A stretch of DNA of 30,480 nucleotides from CAWDPQ01 sp049642465 (GTDB lineage Bacteria; Acidobacteriota; Vicinamibacteria; Vicinamibacterales; 2-12-FULL-66-21): assembly GCA_049642465.1 (NCBI GenBank), contig JBAROV010000080.1, positions 1 to 30,480 on the forward strand, given 5' to 3'. A program made the position numbers and the translations under genes. This document shows, piece after piece, positions 9,280-16,772 of this stretch. How positions within the stretch are numbered: the first letter of the stretch is position 1; every line of letters starts with the position of its first letter. Under the pieces are notes generated by a model that did not search any database, was not told where the DNA came from, and worked only from the letters and a program-made list of their open reading frames with translations.

Positions 9280-9952
9280 GGAGAGGCTTCCTCGCCTCCA
9301 TATACAGGGTTCCGCTCAGATTACGTTTGGCGGAGTCGAGCGACGGGTCGAACGACCGTCGCTCGACCTGCTCGAAGCCAACACGCTCGAGAATCTGGCG
9401 GAGCGTCTCCTCGTCGTACGAGTACTTGTGCAAGCCGTCCTGACGGAAGTTGTAGTTGATGTGGTGCATCAGTGTCGTGTCGCCATCCCGCAGGTACGAC
9501 CGCAGCCGCCGTTGCTGGAAGAAGCTCGTGTCGCGAGTCGCATAGGCGGTTGCCACGACGCCATGGTCGGGCACGCCGACGCTGAACACACCGCCGGGAG
9601 CGAGAATGCGAAAACACTCCTGCAGGATGTGCCGCACGTCCCGCGGATATTCAAAGTGTTCGAGCACGTGCTCGCTGTAGATCAGTGAGACGCTCTCGTC
9701 GGCGAACGGAAACCGTTCGCGCAAATCCAGAGCTACGTCCGCGGTCGGATTGAACAGGTCGATATTGACCCAACCGGGCTTGTAGTTCGAGCCGCAACCG
9801 ACGTGCAGTTTGAGGTGTGTCGCTCCAGCGTAGGCCGTGCGCGCCTTGCGAGATCCTCGCAGATGCTTCCGCTGCATCGTCCATTCGCGGGACAACTCTC
9901 CGAGCGCACGTTTGAATCCTACCGTCATGCGTTTACTCACCCACTGCTTCAT
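9263..9952 (-). CDS. Class I SAM-dependent methyltransferase
   Basis: About 229 residues from ATG 9952; a GTG at 9976 would add eight residues. The SAM site LHVGCGSNYKPGWVNIDLF lies at 49-67, followed by FPFADESVSLIYSEHVLEHF and ILAPGGVFSVGVPD. This is the Methyltransf_11-like pattern common among methyltransferases in polysaccharide or lipid glycan clusters, where VGCG-N-GW-NID is frequent. A basic N-terminus with no signal peptide suggests a cytosolic enzyme. The substrate cannot be read from the sequence, and there are no glycan genes next to it. It converges with the PLD gene with a 17-bp overlap. Confidence 0.85.
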   Translation of the reverse strand: MKQWVSKRMTVGFKRALGELSREWTMQRKHLRGSRKARTAYAGATHLKLHVGCGSNYKPGWVNIDLFNPTADVALDLRERFPFADESVSLIYSEHVLEHFEYPRDVRHILQECFRILAPGGVFSVGVPDHGVVATAYATRDTSFFQQRRLRSYLRDGDTTLMHHINYNFRQDGLHKYSYDEETLRQILERVGFEQVERRSFDPSLDSAKRNLSGTLYMEARKPLLTSER

Positions 9953-10336
9953 TGGAGTGCTGCCACCGATCACCAATTCCTTGCACGCTACATGCCTGAG
10001 CTCGGGCCAAGGAATGCTCTGATGGCGTCGCCGTTGAGCGTCGAAATCACTGGCTCAGGTTCGAACACCGAGCCTGTCAACACCCGCTACAGTGGCTCTA
10101 GCCTGCATTCGGAAGATCTGGCGGCTCGCTGCTCTTCCGCCTTCCAGCCGGCAGCCACCCCAATTCATTCATCAGGGACGCCGTTCCATAGACAAAGGTC
10201 ACAGCATCAACAGGATGGAGGAAATCGCAAGGCTGCCCTTCCTGCCGGGTATTGTAATCGCTTCGCCTTGGGCCGCTCGGGTACGTCTTGTGCACGGAAC
10301 GTGTGGATGTCACTAGGTCGGGAGGAGGCGTCTGAC
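9953..10336. other. Intergenic region without a convincing gene
   Basis: This is the divergent gap between the methyltransferase and the small membrane-protein operon. The short open frames here have no recognisable composition or start signals. It must hold promoters for both directions, but I see no pair of good boxes. The only clear element is the GGAGGAGG ribosome-binding site at its right end (10321-10328). Confidence 0.6.
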
Positions 10337-10714
10337 ATGGGGGATGGATCGAAGAACCTGATGATCGCACGCAGCGAGAAGAGCGTGTGGGACAAGCCGC
10401 GCCTCTCTGCGACGCTGGCGACTTACGATCAGCAGCGATGGATAACCGCCGCGTGGGGTTCGGCGCTCACGCTGCTCGGTGCGCGGCGCGGAGGGTTCGC
10501 CGGTGGCCTCCTCGCGATGCTCGGCGCCACGATTACGGTGCGAGCCGCGATGGGTCATCGCGACTTTCAGGCCGCACGCGACTGCGTCGATCGCGCGATG
10601 AGCCGTGGCGCGTGGCGGCCGAACGATGTCGTGTCACAGGCTTCGGACGAGTCGTTCCCCGCGAGCGACTCGCCCTCGTGGACGCCCACATCAGGCGCAA
10701 GGGCGAGGAAGTAA
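10337..10714 (+). CDS. Small membrane-associated protein with a C-terminal ESFPASDSPSW motif
   Basis: 125 residues. ATG 10337 is set by GGAGGAGG 8 nt upstream. The middle (about residues 33-70) is a Gly/Ala-rich hydrophobic hairpin, GARRGGFAGGLLAMLGA, resembling the YgaP/DUF2892 membrane hairpin. The C-terminus has SDESFPASDSPSW, a short motif found at the ends of many small bacterial proteins of unknown role. The hairpin and the following GHRDFQAARD closely parallel the N-terminal part of the next gene (RRGGWLLAALGG, GHCRVYEAFN), suggesting the two arose from one ancestor. It is probably the first gene of a two-gene operon, with the 8-bp repeat array in between. No function is assigned. Confidence 0.8.
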   Translation: MGDGSKNLMIARSEKSVWDKPRLSATLATYDQQRWITAAWGSALTLLGARRGGFAGGLLAMLGATITVRAAMGHRDFQAARDCVDRAMSRGAWRPNDVVSQASDESFPASDSPSWTPTSGARARK

Positions 10715-10850
10715 AGGTGCCAGGGTGCCAGGGTGCCAAGGTGCCAAGGTGCCAGGGTGCCAAGGTGCCAAGGTGCCAGGGTGCCAAGGTGCCAAGGTGC
10801 CAAGGTGCCAAGGTGGCAGGGTACCAAGGTGCCAGGGTGCCAGGGTGCCA
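10715..10850. repeat. Seventeen tandem copies of an 8-bp unit, (A/G)GGTGCCA
   Basis: The array begins directly after the TAA of the preceding gene and contains 17 contiguous octamers. Fifteen are exactly AGGTGCCA or GGGTGCCA; units 13 and 14 differ (AGGTGGCA, GGGTACCA). It ends 38 bp before the next start codon. Each unit contains the near-palindrome GGTGCC. Unit size and perfection suggest growth by slipped-strand replication. Confidence 0.97.
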
Positions 10851-10888
10851 GAACAGGGGCGAAGCCCCTCGACCAATAAGGAGTGACG

Positions 10889-11611
10889 ATGGCTTACATG
10901 GATGTTGAGTTCCCGGGTGACAGGCGGGAAGCACTCGTGCGCAGCGGCAGGAACCTCAGCGACGCCGAAAAATGGATCTCGCTGGCGGCCGGCGCAGGGA
11001 TGACGATATACGGCGTCAGTCGCGCCCGTCGAGGCGGATGGCTGCTTGCAGCCCTTGGCGGCATGCTGATCGAACGGGGCGCGACAGGTCATTGCCGCGT
11101 GTACGAGGCGTTCAACATCAACACGGCAGGGAGTGGCGATGACACACGCCGCGCGCTGGGCGGATCGGCTGGTGTCCACGTGGACGAGCACGTCACCATC
11201 AACCGGCCGATTGAAGAACTCTACCGGTTCTGGCGCAATCTCGAGAACCTGCCGCGATTCATGCAGCACCTCGAATCGGTCGAGCGCTTGACCGACACGC
11301 TGTCGCGTTGGCGCGCGAAAGGACCGGCCGGGACGGTCGTGGAGTGGACCGCGGAAATCATCAACGAAGTACCCAATCAGGTCATTGGCTGGCGCTCGAT
11401 CGACGGCTCCGACGTCGCCAGCGCGGGGTCAGTAAATTTCGACCAGATCGGATCCGGTCAGACGCAGGTCCGAGTCCGACTCCAGTACAGCCCCCCGGGA
11501 GGCAAAGCCGGCGCCGCGGTGGCCAGACTATTTGGACGTGATGCCGCCTCGGAGATTCGCGACGATCTCCAGCGCTTCAAGCAGCTCGTCGAAACCGGCG
11601 AAAAAGTGTGA
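10889..11611 (+). CDS. SRPBCC (START-like) protein with an N-terminal membrane hairpin
   Basis: 240 residues. ATG 10889 has AAGGAG 5 nt upstream and is preferred to a GTG six bases earlier. Residues about 28-65 form a hydrophobic DUF2892/YgaP-like hairpin (RRGGWLLAALGGMLIERGATGH). Residues about 90-235 form a polyketide-cyclase/START-type SRPBCC domain (VDEHVTINRPIEELYRFW, LENLPRFMQHLESVE, VVEWTAEIINEVPNQVIGW, ending RDDLQRFKQLVETGE). Proteins of this layout are annotated as cyclase/dehydrase-like membrane proteins and are often linked to stress genes; their ligand is unknown. It follows the related small protein across the octamer array and is followed by a good terminator, so the operon ends here. 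Confidence 0.9.
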   Translation: MAYMDVEFPGDRREALVRSGRNLSDAEKWISLAAGAGMTIYGVSRARRGGWLLAALGGMLIERGATGHCRVYEAFNINTAGSGDDTRRALGGSAGVHVDEHVTINRPIEELYRFWRNLENLPRFMQHLESVERLTDTLSRWRAKGPAGTVVEWTAEIINEVPNQVIGWRSIDGSDVASAGSVNFDQIGSGQTQVRVRLQYSPPGGKAGAAVARLFGRDAASEIRDDLQRFKQLVETGEKV

Positions 11612-11615
11612 GAAC

Positions 11616-11632
11616 GGGGCCTGTCCCCTTTT
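11616..11632 (+). terminator. Rho-independent terminator after the SRPBCC gene
   Basis: GGGG (11616-11619), a 5-nt loop, CCCC (11625-11628) and TTTT (11629-11632) begin 5 nt after the stop codon. The stem is short but fully GC. It occupies the whole 20-bp gap to the convergent SDR gene. Confidence 0.6.
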
Positions 11633-12660
11633 CAGACCTCGTTGTTCAGGACCGCAGCGCGCTCTGTGAGCGTCGTCGCGGCTGACGGGGCGAGGCGGGA
11701 TTCGCTGTCGCGCCCACGACGCGGGATGTTCCCCTCGCGTCCCGCAGCTGCTGGGAGCAGCCGCGTTCCGAGGCTGAGGAGCCGCGCAACCGCCGCTGGC
11801 GCCACGGCGTTTGCGACAACCGCCATCTTGGCCGGAAGCGTGATGGTCAGCTCCGGATCCCCGTAACGGCAGGCTTCGACGATCTGCCTCGCCGCGCTCT
11901 CAGCCGACGTCGAGAGCCCTGGAATCGAATCTGCCAGCGCAAACCAGGCGTACTCCTTCCAATACTGACCTTTGATCTGCGCATTTCTCGGCGATCCGGT
12001 TCGCATCAAGCCTGGCGAAACCGTCGTCACCTGGATGCCGTGCGGCGCCAGCTCCGATCGCATCGCGTCGGACAACCCGACCAGCGCGAACTTGCTCGCG
12101 GAGTAGGGTGCCAGGTGCGGTACGGCTACACGGCCGCCGATTGACGAAATGTTGACGATACGCCCGAAACCGCGACGACGCATCGATGGAATCGTCTCGA
12201 ACATCGTGTGCAACGGACCCCAGAAATGCGTCGCCATCGCGTTCTCGAAGTCTTCGGTGTTCATGTTGTCCAACGGACCGACTTGAATAATCCCGGCGAC
12301 GTTTATCAGCACGTCAATCGCGACCCACTGCGCCAGAACTCGCGCGACCGCATTCCTGACGTCGTCCGGTTGGCGCACGTCGCACCGCAGCGTCATGACG
12401 TCCACTGAGGGAAACTCTTCCTCGAGAAGTCGCTTCGCGCGATCGAGCTCGCGCTCGTCGCGTGCGAGCAGGCACAGCCGCGCTCCCTCGCGCGCGAACT
12501 GTCGCGCGAGCACGAGCCCAAGCCCGCGGGATCCTCCTGTGATCACGACCGTGCGTCCGCCGAATTCAATCGCTCGGCGTGCCCGGGCGAGACGTGACGC
12601 GGCGAATGCTCCGCCGACCCCAGCGATGAGTCCGAGAAGGAATTTTTGTTCATTTCGCAT
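11632..12660 (-). CDS. Short-chain dehydrogenase/reductase (SDR), membrane-anchored
   Basis: 342 residues from ATG 12660. An N-terminal hydrophobic stretch (about 7-24, FLLGLIAGVGGAFAAS) suggests a membrane anchor. The Rossmann motif TGGSRGLG lies at 41-48, NVAG at 120-123, catalytic Ser in NISSIGG (about 172), and YSASK with Tyr186 and Lys190, so the active site is intact. It would reduce or oxidise a carbonyl/alcohol with NAD(P)H; the substrate is unknown. The C-terminus beyond about residue 280 is a low-complexity Ala/Arg tail. The ATG lies inside the end of the DUF72 gene (11-bp overlap), so the two are probably translationally coupled. Confidence 0.92.
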   Translation of the reverse strand: MRNEQKFLLGLIAGVGGAFAASRLARARRAIEFGGRTVVITGGSRGLGLVLARQFAREGARLCLLARDERELDRAKRLLEEEFPSVDVMTLRCDVRQPDDVRNAVARVLAQWVAIDVLINVAGIIQVGPLDNMNTEDFENAMATHFWGPLHTMFETIPSMRRRGFGRIVNISSIGGRVAVPHLAPYSASKFALVGLSDAMRSELAPHGIQVTTVSPGLMRTGSPRNAQIKGQYWKEYAWFALADSIPGLSTSAESAARQIVEACRYGDPELTITLPAKMAVVANAVAPAAVARLLSLGTRLLPAAAGREGNIPRRGRDSESRLAPSAATTLTERAAVLNNEV

Positions 12661-13420
12661 GGCGCTCTCCGTCCTCCCGACCTCCCGACTCCAACAGACC
12701 CCGCAGCGTGAGTGCATCGCGCGGCGCGTGACCTCCGACATCGTTGTTGAAGTACGCGTAGACGTTCGTACCGGCTTCGACTTCGCGATTCAGCCACTCG
12801 GCCCACGAACGGAGCCGGTCCAGCGGATACCCACCGTGATACCGTCCCGAGGGCCCGTGAAATCGAACGTAGACGATCGGCCCGACACGCAATCGAGCCG
12901 TGGCAGATCCCCGCATATCGTGGAGGCACAAACTCACCCGGTGGCGTGTCATCCGCGCGAAAATCTCATCGGTGTACCACGATGGATCGCGGAACTCCAG
13001 TACGTGCTGAGCATCGCGCGGCAGCACCTTCAAGAAATGCTGCAGCCTGGGAAGGTCTGCCTTCCAGCCTGGCGGCAACTGATAGAGCACGGGACCAAGA
13101 TGACGGCCCAACGCGCGCATCCGAGCGAACAGCCGCTCGATCGGCTCTTCCGGATCTTTCAGCTTTTTCATGTGCGTCAGAAAGCGGCTGGCCTTCACGG
13201 CAAAGACCAGCCGTATCGGGACGCGCGACGCCCAGTTCGCGAAGGTGGAGGCTTCGGGCAATCGGTAGAAGCTGTTGTTGATTTCTACCGTATCGAAAAC
13301 GCTGGCGTAGTACTCCAGCCAGCGGGCTTGCGGAAGGTCGGCCGAGTAGAAGTTTCCACGCCAATGCCGGTATTGCCAACCGGAGCATCCGACGAAGGCG
13401 CGTCCCGTGGGCCAGCCCAT
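12650..13420 (-). CDS. DUF72 family protein (YecE-like)
   Basis: 256 residues from ATG 13420; longer upstream starts lack homologous-looking sequence. It shows the DUF72 signature: FVGCSGWQYRHWRGNFY near the N-terminus, FDTVEINNSFYRLP, FAVKASRFLTHMKKL, PVLYQLPPGWKADLPRL, LEFRDPSWY, YVRFHGP, and YAYFNNDVGGHAPRDAL. DUF72 proteins are TIM-barrel-like with unknown biochemical role. The protein is cytosolic, with no signal peptide. It is followed by the SDR gene with an 11-bp overlap and is divergent from csaA across a 67-bp gap that must hold both promoters. Confidence 0.95.
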   Translation of the reverse strand: MGWPTGRAFVGCSGWQYRHWRGNFYSADLPQARWLEYYASVFDTVEINNSFYRLPEASTFANWASRVPIRLVFAVKASRFLTHMKKLKDPEEPIERLFARMRALGRHLGPVLYQLPPGWKADLPRLQHFLKVLPRDAQHVLEFRDPSWYTDEIFARMTRHRVSLCLHDMRGSATARLRVGPIVYVRFHGPSGRYHGGYPLDRLRSWAEWLNREVEAGTNVYAYFNNDVGGHAPRDALTLRGLLESGGREDGERHAK

Positions 13421-13487
13421 GCGTAGAATGAACGCAACGCATGTACCACCGGATCCGGCGCAGACGGTCCGCAAGAAGGCTCAAGCC

Positions 13488-13820
13488 ATGATCACATTCG
13501 GCCAGTTCGAAGACGTTGACATCCGCGTCGGCAGGATCGTTCGGGTTGAAGTGTCTCCGGAAGCGCGCAAACCGGCCTACAGGCTGGCGATCGACTTCGG
13601 TGCCGCAATCGGCGTGAAGCGCTCGTCTGCCCAGCTGACCGAGCGATATCGGCCCGAGAGCCTGACCGGGCGTCTCGTACTCGCGGTTGTCAACATGCCC
13701 CCGCGGCAGATCGGACCGTTCGTCTCGGAAGTGCTGACCCTTGGACTCCCCGATGCTGATGGAGCGGTCGTGCTCGCCGTGCCGGACCGTGATGTACCGG
13801 TGGGCGGAAAGCTCTTCTGA
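13488..13820 (+). CDS. csaA: CsaA-like tRNA-binding domain protein
   Basis: 110 residues, the normal length for CsaA. ATG 13488 has AGAAGG 8 nt upstream. The single domain is the EMAP/MetRS-C-terminal OB fold: FEDVDIRVGRIVRVEVSPEARKP at the start, YRLAIDFGAAIGVKRSSAQLT, VVNMPPRQIGPFVSEVLTLG, and a closing VLAVPDRDVPVGGKLF. In Bacillus, CsaA is a small homodimeric chaperone-like tRNA-binding protein linked to secretion; the role here is inferred from family. It converges with the DUF2934 gene with only 3 bp between stops. Confidence 0.93.
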   Translation: MITFGQFEDVDIRVGRIVRVEVSPEARKPAYRLAIDFGAAIGVKRSSAQLTERYRPESLTGRLVLAVVNMPPRQIGPFVSEVLTLGLPDADGAVVLAVPDRDVPVGGKLF

Positions 13821-13823
13821 CGC

Positions 13824-14063
13824 CTAACTCTTGACGCCTCGGTCGTGCGCCTCGGCAGGCGCCGGCTGAGCACTCAGTTCCCGCTCGGCACAGAGCCAGT
13901 CATCGACGTCCTGACCGTCCGCGCCGCCACGCGCCAGGTACAACTCGTACGCGCGTTGAGCCACTCGGTTGCGATCCATCGATGCCGCTGTCGTGTCACC
14001 AGAGAACTGAGGACCGGCATCATCCACAGTTGCACTGTCTTGCTTCCGTCGTGTTTTTGCCAT
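13824..14063 (-). CDS. DUF2934 family small protein
   Basis: 79 residues. After a basic, disordered N-terminus, residues about 33-63 carry the DUF2934 signature: VAQRAYELYLARGG followed by DVDDWLCAERELS. Proteins with this motif are small, soluble and of unknown function, and are abundant in soil Acidobacteria and Proteobacteria. The ATG at 14063 has no obvious Shine-Dalgarno. Confidence 0.85.
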   Translation of the reverse strand: MAKTRRKQDSATVDDAGPQFSGDTTAASMDRNRVAQRAYELYLARGGADGQDVDDWLCAERELSAQPAPAEAHDRGVKS

Positions 14064-14084
14064 GGGTGGGTGAACCGCAAAGGG

Positions 14085-14146
14085 TGTGCCGGAGAGAGGT
14101 GCGCAAATCGCGTGAAACCGTGAAGGTTCTCACAAACTCCGGCACA
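14085..14146. repeat. 10-bp inverted repeat upstream of the metalloprotease gene
   Basis: TGTGCCGGAG (14085-14094) and CTCCGGCACA (14137-14146) are perfect reverse complements separated by 42 nt. The interval can itself pair weakly (GTGA/TCAC and ACC/GGT). It lies in the divergent gap between the DUF2934 and metalloprotease genes. It may be a paired regulatory site or a structured leader; no function is shown. Confidence 0.45.
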
Positions 14147-14249
14147 GCCGTTCCATACATTTTGCTCCCCAATCGACATACAAACAAGGCGCGCCTCGCT
14201 CCGTCCTCCCGTCCTCCGGCTACACTTACGCCCATCCGGAGGCGTTGCG

Positions 14250-16772
14250 ATGCTGAAGATGTGTGCGCGAGCGGCAGTGGTTCTGTCGTTGTTGAGTACG
14301 GCCCAGTTCGTGTCGGGTCAGGAACAGACGGCTCCGGTGCGGAGAGCCGGCGAGGCGATCTCGACGATCTCGGCACGAACCACTGGCATGAAGAAGATCG
14401 ACGGCTTCTTTCCGTTGTATTGGGACGAGGCCGGTGGCCGGCTGTTTCTTGAAGTCCCGAAGCTGGATACCGAGGTGCTGCACGCGACGGGATTCGGGAC
14501 GGGTCTGGGCTCCAACGACATCGGGATCGATCGCGGGGCGTTGTCAGGGGCGCGGATCGTCAAGTTCGAGCGCGTGGGCCCGCGCCTGCTGATGGTGCAA
14601 CCAAATTACGGCTTCCGCGGGACGAGCAGCAATGCTGCCGAAGTACGCGACGTCAACGAAGCCTTTGCTCGATCCGTGCTGTGGGGCTTTCCGATCGCGG
14701 CAGCGAGCGACGGGCACGTGCTGGTTGACTTCACGGATTTCCTCGTGCGAGACGCCAACGATCTTGCCGGCCGCCTCCGTCCAGGGTCCTACCGCTTTGA
14801 TGCGGGCCGCAGCACCGTCTACCTGCCAATGACGATGGGATTTCCCAAGAATACGGAGATGGAGGCCGAGCTGACGTTCGTGCGGCAGCCGGGCGGGGGC
14901 GGCCCCGGCGGCGCCGGGCCAGGAGGCGGCCGCGGCGGTCCAGCGACGCCGTTTTTCGAAGGAGTCGCCGACGTCGCCGCGACTGGTGAGGCGGCGAGCA
15001 TTCGAGTCCATCATTCGATCGTCGAACTGCCTGACTCGGCCTATAAGCCCAGACGGTTCGATCCGCGCGCAGGGTATTTCGGCATTACCTTCGAGGATTT
15101 CGCGGCGCCACTCGGCGTGCCGATGACCACGCGGTACATTGCCCGTCACAGGCTCGAGAAGAAGGACCCGGCGGCGGCGGTCAGCGACCCGGTCAAACCC
15201 GTCACCTACTACGTCGATCCCGGTGCTCCCGAACCAATACGGACGGCTCTCGTCGAGGGTGCGAGGTGGTGGAACCAGGCCTTCGAGGCAGCGGGGTATC
15301 GAAATGCATTTCAAGTGCAGATGTTGCCCGACGGTGTCAGCCCGCTGGACATTCGATACAACGTCATCAACTGGGTCCACCGATCGACGCGTGGCTGGAG
15401 CACCGGCGGCAGCGTGACCGATCCTCGAACCGGCGAAATCATCAAAAGCGTGGTGACGCTCGGTTCGCTGCGGGATCGGCAGGACTATCTCATCGCCGAA
15501 GGCCTGCTGCAGCCCTACAAGACCGGAGACGAGAATCCGCCGGAACTTCGCGAGTGGGCAATCGCTCGCATTCGGCAACTCGCGGCGCACGAGGTCGGGC
15601 ACACGCTCGGGCTCGGTCACAACTACTGGGACAGCAGAGCGGGGCGCATCTCGGTCATGGACTACCCACATCCGCTCGTGACGCTGCAAAAAGACGGCAC
15701 TCTCGACTACTCGCAGGTCTATGCGGTCGGCATTGGCGAGTGGGACAAAGTGGCGATCACTTACGGTTATCAGGATTTTCCGGACGGCACCGACGAGGCG
15801 AAACCACTGGCGGAGATCCTCGATCAGGCGTGGGCGAAGGATCTCCGGTATATGACGAACCAGGATACCAGCGCCAATCCGCGGGTCGATCAATGGTCGA
15901 ACGGCACCGATGCAGCAGCCGAACTGAATCGCATGATGGCGGTTCGCCGCGCCGCTCTCTCGCGGTTCGGCGAGCAGACGATCAAGCGTGGTCAACCCAT
16001 GGCGCTCATCGAAGAGGTGCTCGTCCCGCTGTATCTGCACCATCGATATCAGGTCGACGCGGCAGCGTCTGCGGTCGGGGGCCTGCACTACATCTATGCA
16101 TTCCGTGGCGACGGTCGCGATCCAGTCACTCGAGTTCCCGCCTCGGAGCAGCGAGCGGCGCTCGACGCGCTGATCGCCACGCTGAAGCCGTCAGAGCTCG
16201 CGCTCCCGGCGGCGCTTCTCGAGAACCTGCCGCCGCGGCCATCCGGGTACGGGATGCACCGTGAGCTGTTTCCGCGCCACACTGGCTCGGCATTCGATGC
16301 CATCACGCCGGCTGTGGTCGCCGCCGATCTGGTCGTCAGCAATCTGCTCGAGCCGGCGCGCGCGGCGCGCTTGACCGAGCAGCACGCCCTCGACTCGTCG
16401 CTCCCGGGTCTCAGCGACGTGATCGATCGGTTGATCCGCGCCTCAGGCCAGGACCAGGCGACGACGCCGTACGAATCGGAACTCGCCCGCGCGGTCCAGC
16501 ACGTCGTCATCGACAACCTGATTACGCTGGCGGATCGCGCGCCGATGCCGCAGGTGCGGGCGGTTGCGACACTCAAACTTCGCCAGCGCGTCCAGGCTTG
16601 GTCTCCAGGCACGGGCGCATCGAGCGCCGTGAACACGTCGCAGTTGGCGATGAACAGCTATCTGGCCGCCGAGATCAAGCGCTTCCTCGACCGTCCGTCG
16701 AGCCCCGCACCGCGCCCGGTCGTCCCCGAGGCGCCGCCAGGCGCGCCGATTGGTGAGGATCGACGTTTCTGA
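14250..16772 (+). CDS. Secreted zinc-dependent metalloprotease (DUF5117/DUF5118-type)
   Basis: 840 residues. ATG 14250 follows CCGGAGG by 7 nt. A signal peptide occupies residues 1-23 (FVSGQ). An N-terminal beta-rich region (about 45-330) resembles the DUF5117/DUF5118 domains of this family and includes the LFLEVPKLDTEVLH pattern. It is interrupted at about 213-233 by a Gly/Pro-rich insert. The peptidase domain shows HEVGHTLGLGHN at 447-458, giving zinc ligands His447, His451 and His457 with catalytic Glu448. A metzincin-like Met-turn follows (SVMDYP, about 470). Family knowledge: these are large exported zincins of Acidobacteria and Bacteroidetes with undefined substrates. The C-terminal 115 bp overlap the convergent membrane-protein gene. 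Confidence 0.95.
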   Translation: MLKMCARAAVVLSLLSTAQFVSGQEQTAPVRRAGEAISTISARTTGMKKIDGFFPLYWDEAGGRLFLEVPKLDTEVLHATGFGTGLGSNDIGIDRGALSGARIVKFERVGPRLLMVQPNYGFRGTSSNAAEVRDVNEAFARSVLWGFPIAAASDGHVLVDFTDFLVRDANDLAGRLRPGSYRFDAGRSTVYLPMTMGFPKNTEMEAELTFVRQPGGGGPGGAGPGGGRGGPATPFFEGVADVAATGEAASIRVHHSIVELPDSAYKPRRFDPRAGYFGITFEDFAAPLGVPMTTRYIARHRLEKKDPAAAVSDPVKPVTYYVDPGAPEPIRTALVEGARWWNQAFEAAGYRNAFQVQMLPDGVSPLDIRYNVINWVHRSTRGWSTGGSVTDPRTGEIIKSVVTLGSLRDRQDYLIAEGLLQPYKTGDENPPELREWAIARIRQLAAHEVGHTLGLGHNYWDSRAGRISVMDYPHPLVTLQKDGTLDYSQVYAVGIGEWDKVAITYGYQDFPDGTDEAKPLAEILDQAWAKDLRYMTNQDTSANPRVDQWSNGTDAAAELNRMMAVRRAALSRFGEQTIKRGQPMALIEEVLVPLYLHHRYQVDAAASAVGGLHYIYAFRGDGRDPVTRVPASEQRAALDALIATLKPSELALPAALLENLPPRPSGYGMHRELFPRHTGSAFDAITPAVVAADLVVSNLLEPARAARLTEQHALDSSLPGLSDVIDRLIRASGQDQATTPYESELARAVQHVVIDNLITLADRAPMPQVRAVATLKLRQRVQAWSPGTGASSAVNTSQLAMNSYLAAEIKRFLDRPSSPAPRPVVPEAPPGAPIGEDRRF

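Noticed and set aside
10715..10850. Possible CRISPR array
   Set aside because: The repeats are 8 bp and contiguous with no spacers, and no cas genes are present.
10387..11269. Open frames on both strands through the octamer array with repeated VPGCQGAK or GTLAPWHL peptides
   Set aside because: They come from translating the 8-bp tandem repeat in other frames; flanking parts are antisense or out of frame to the real genes.
14544..16088. 514-codon minus-strand frame opposite the metalloprotease
   Set aside because: It is an antisense shadow; the plus strand carries the intact zinc site and signal peptide.
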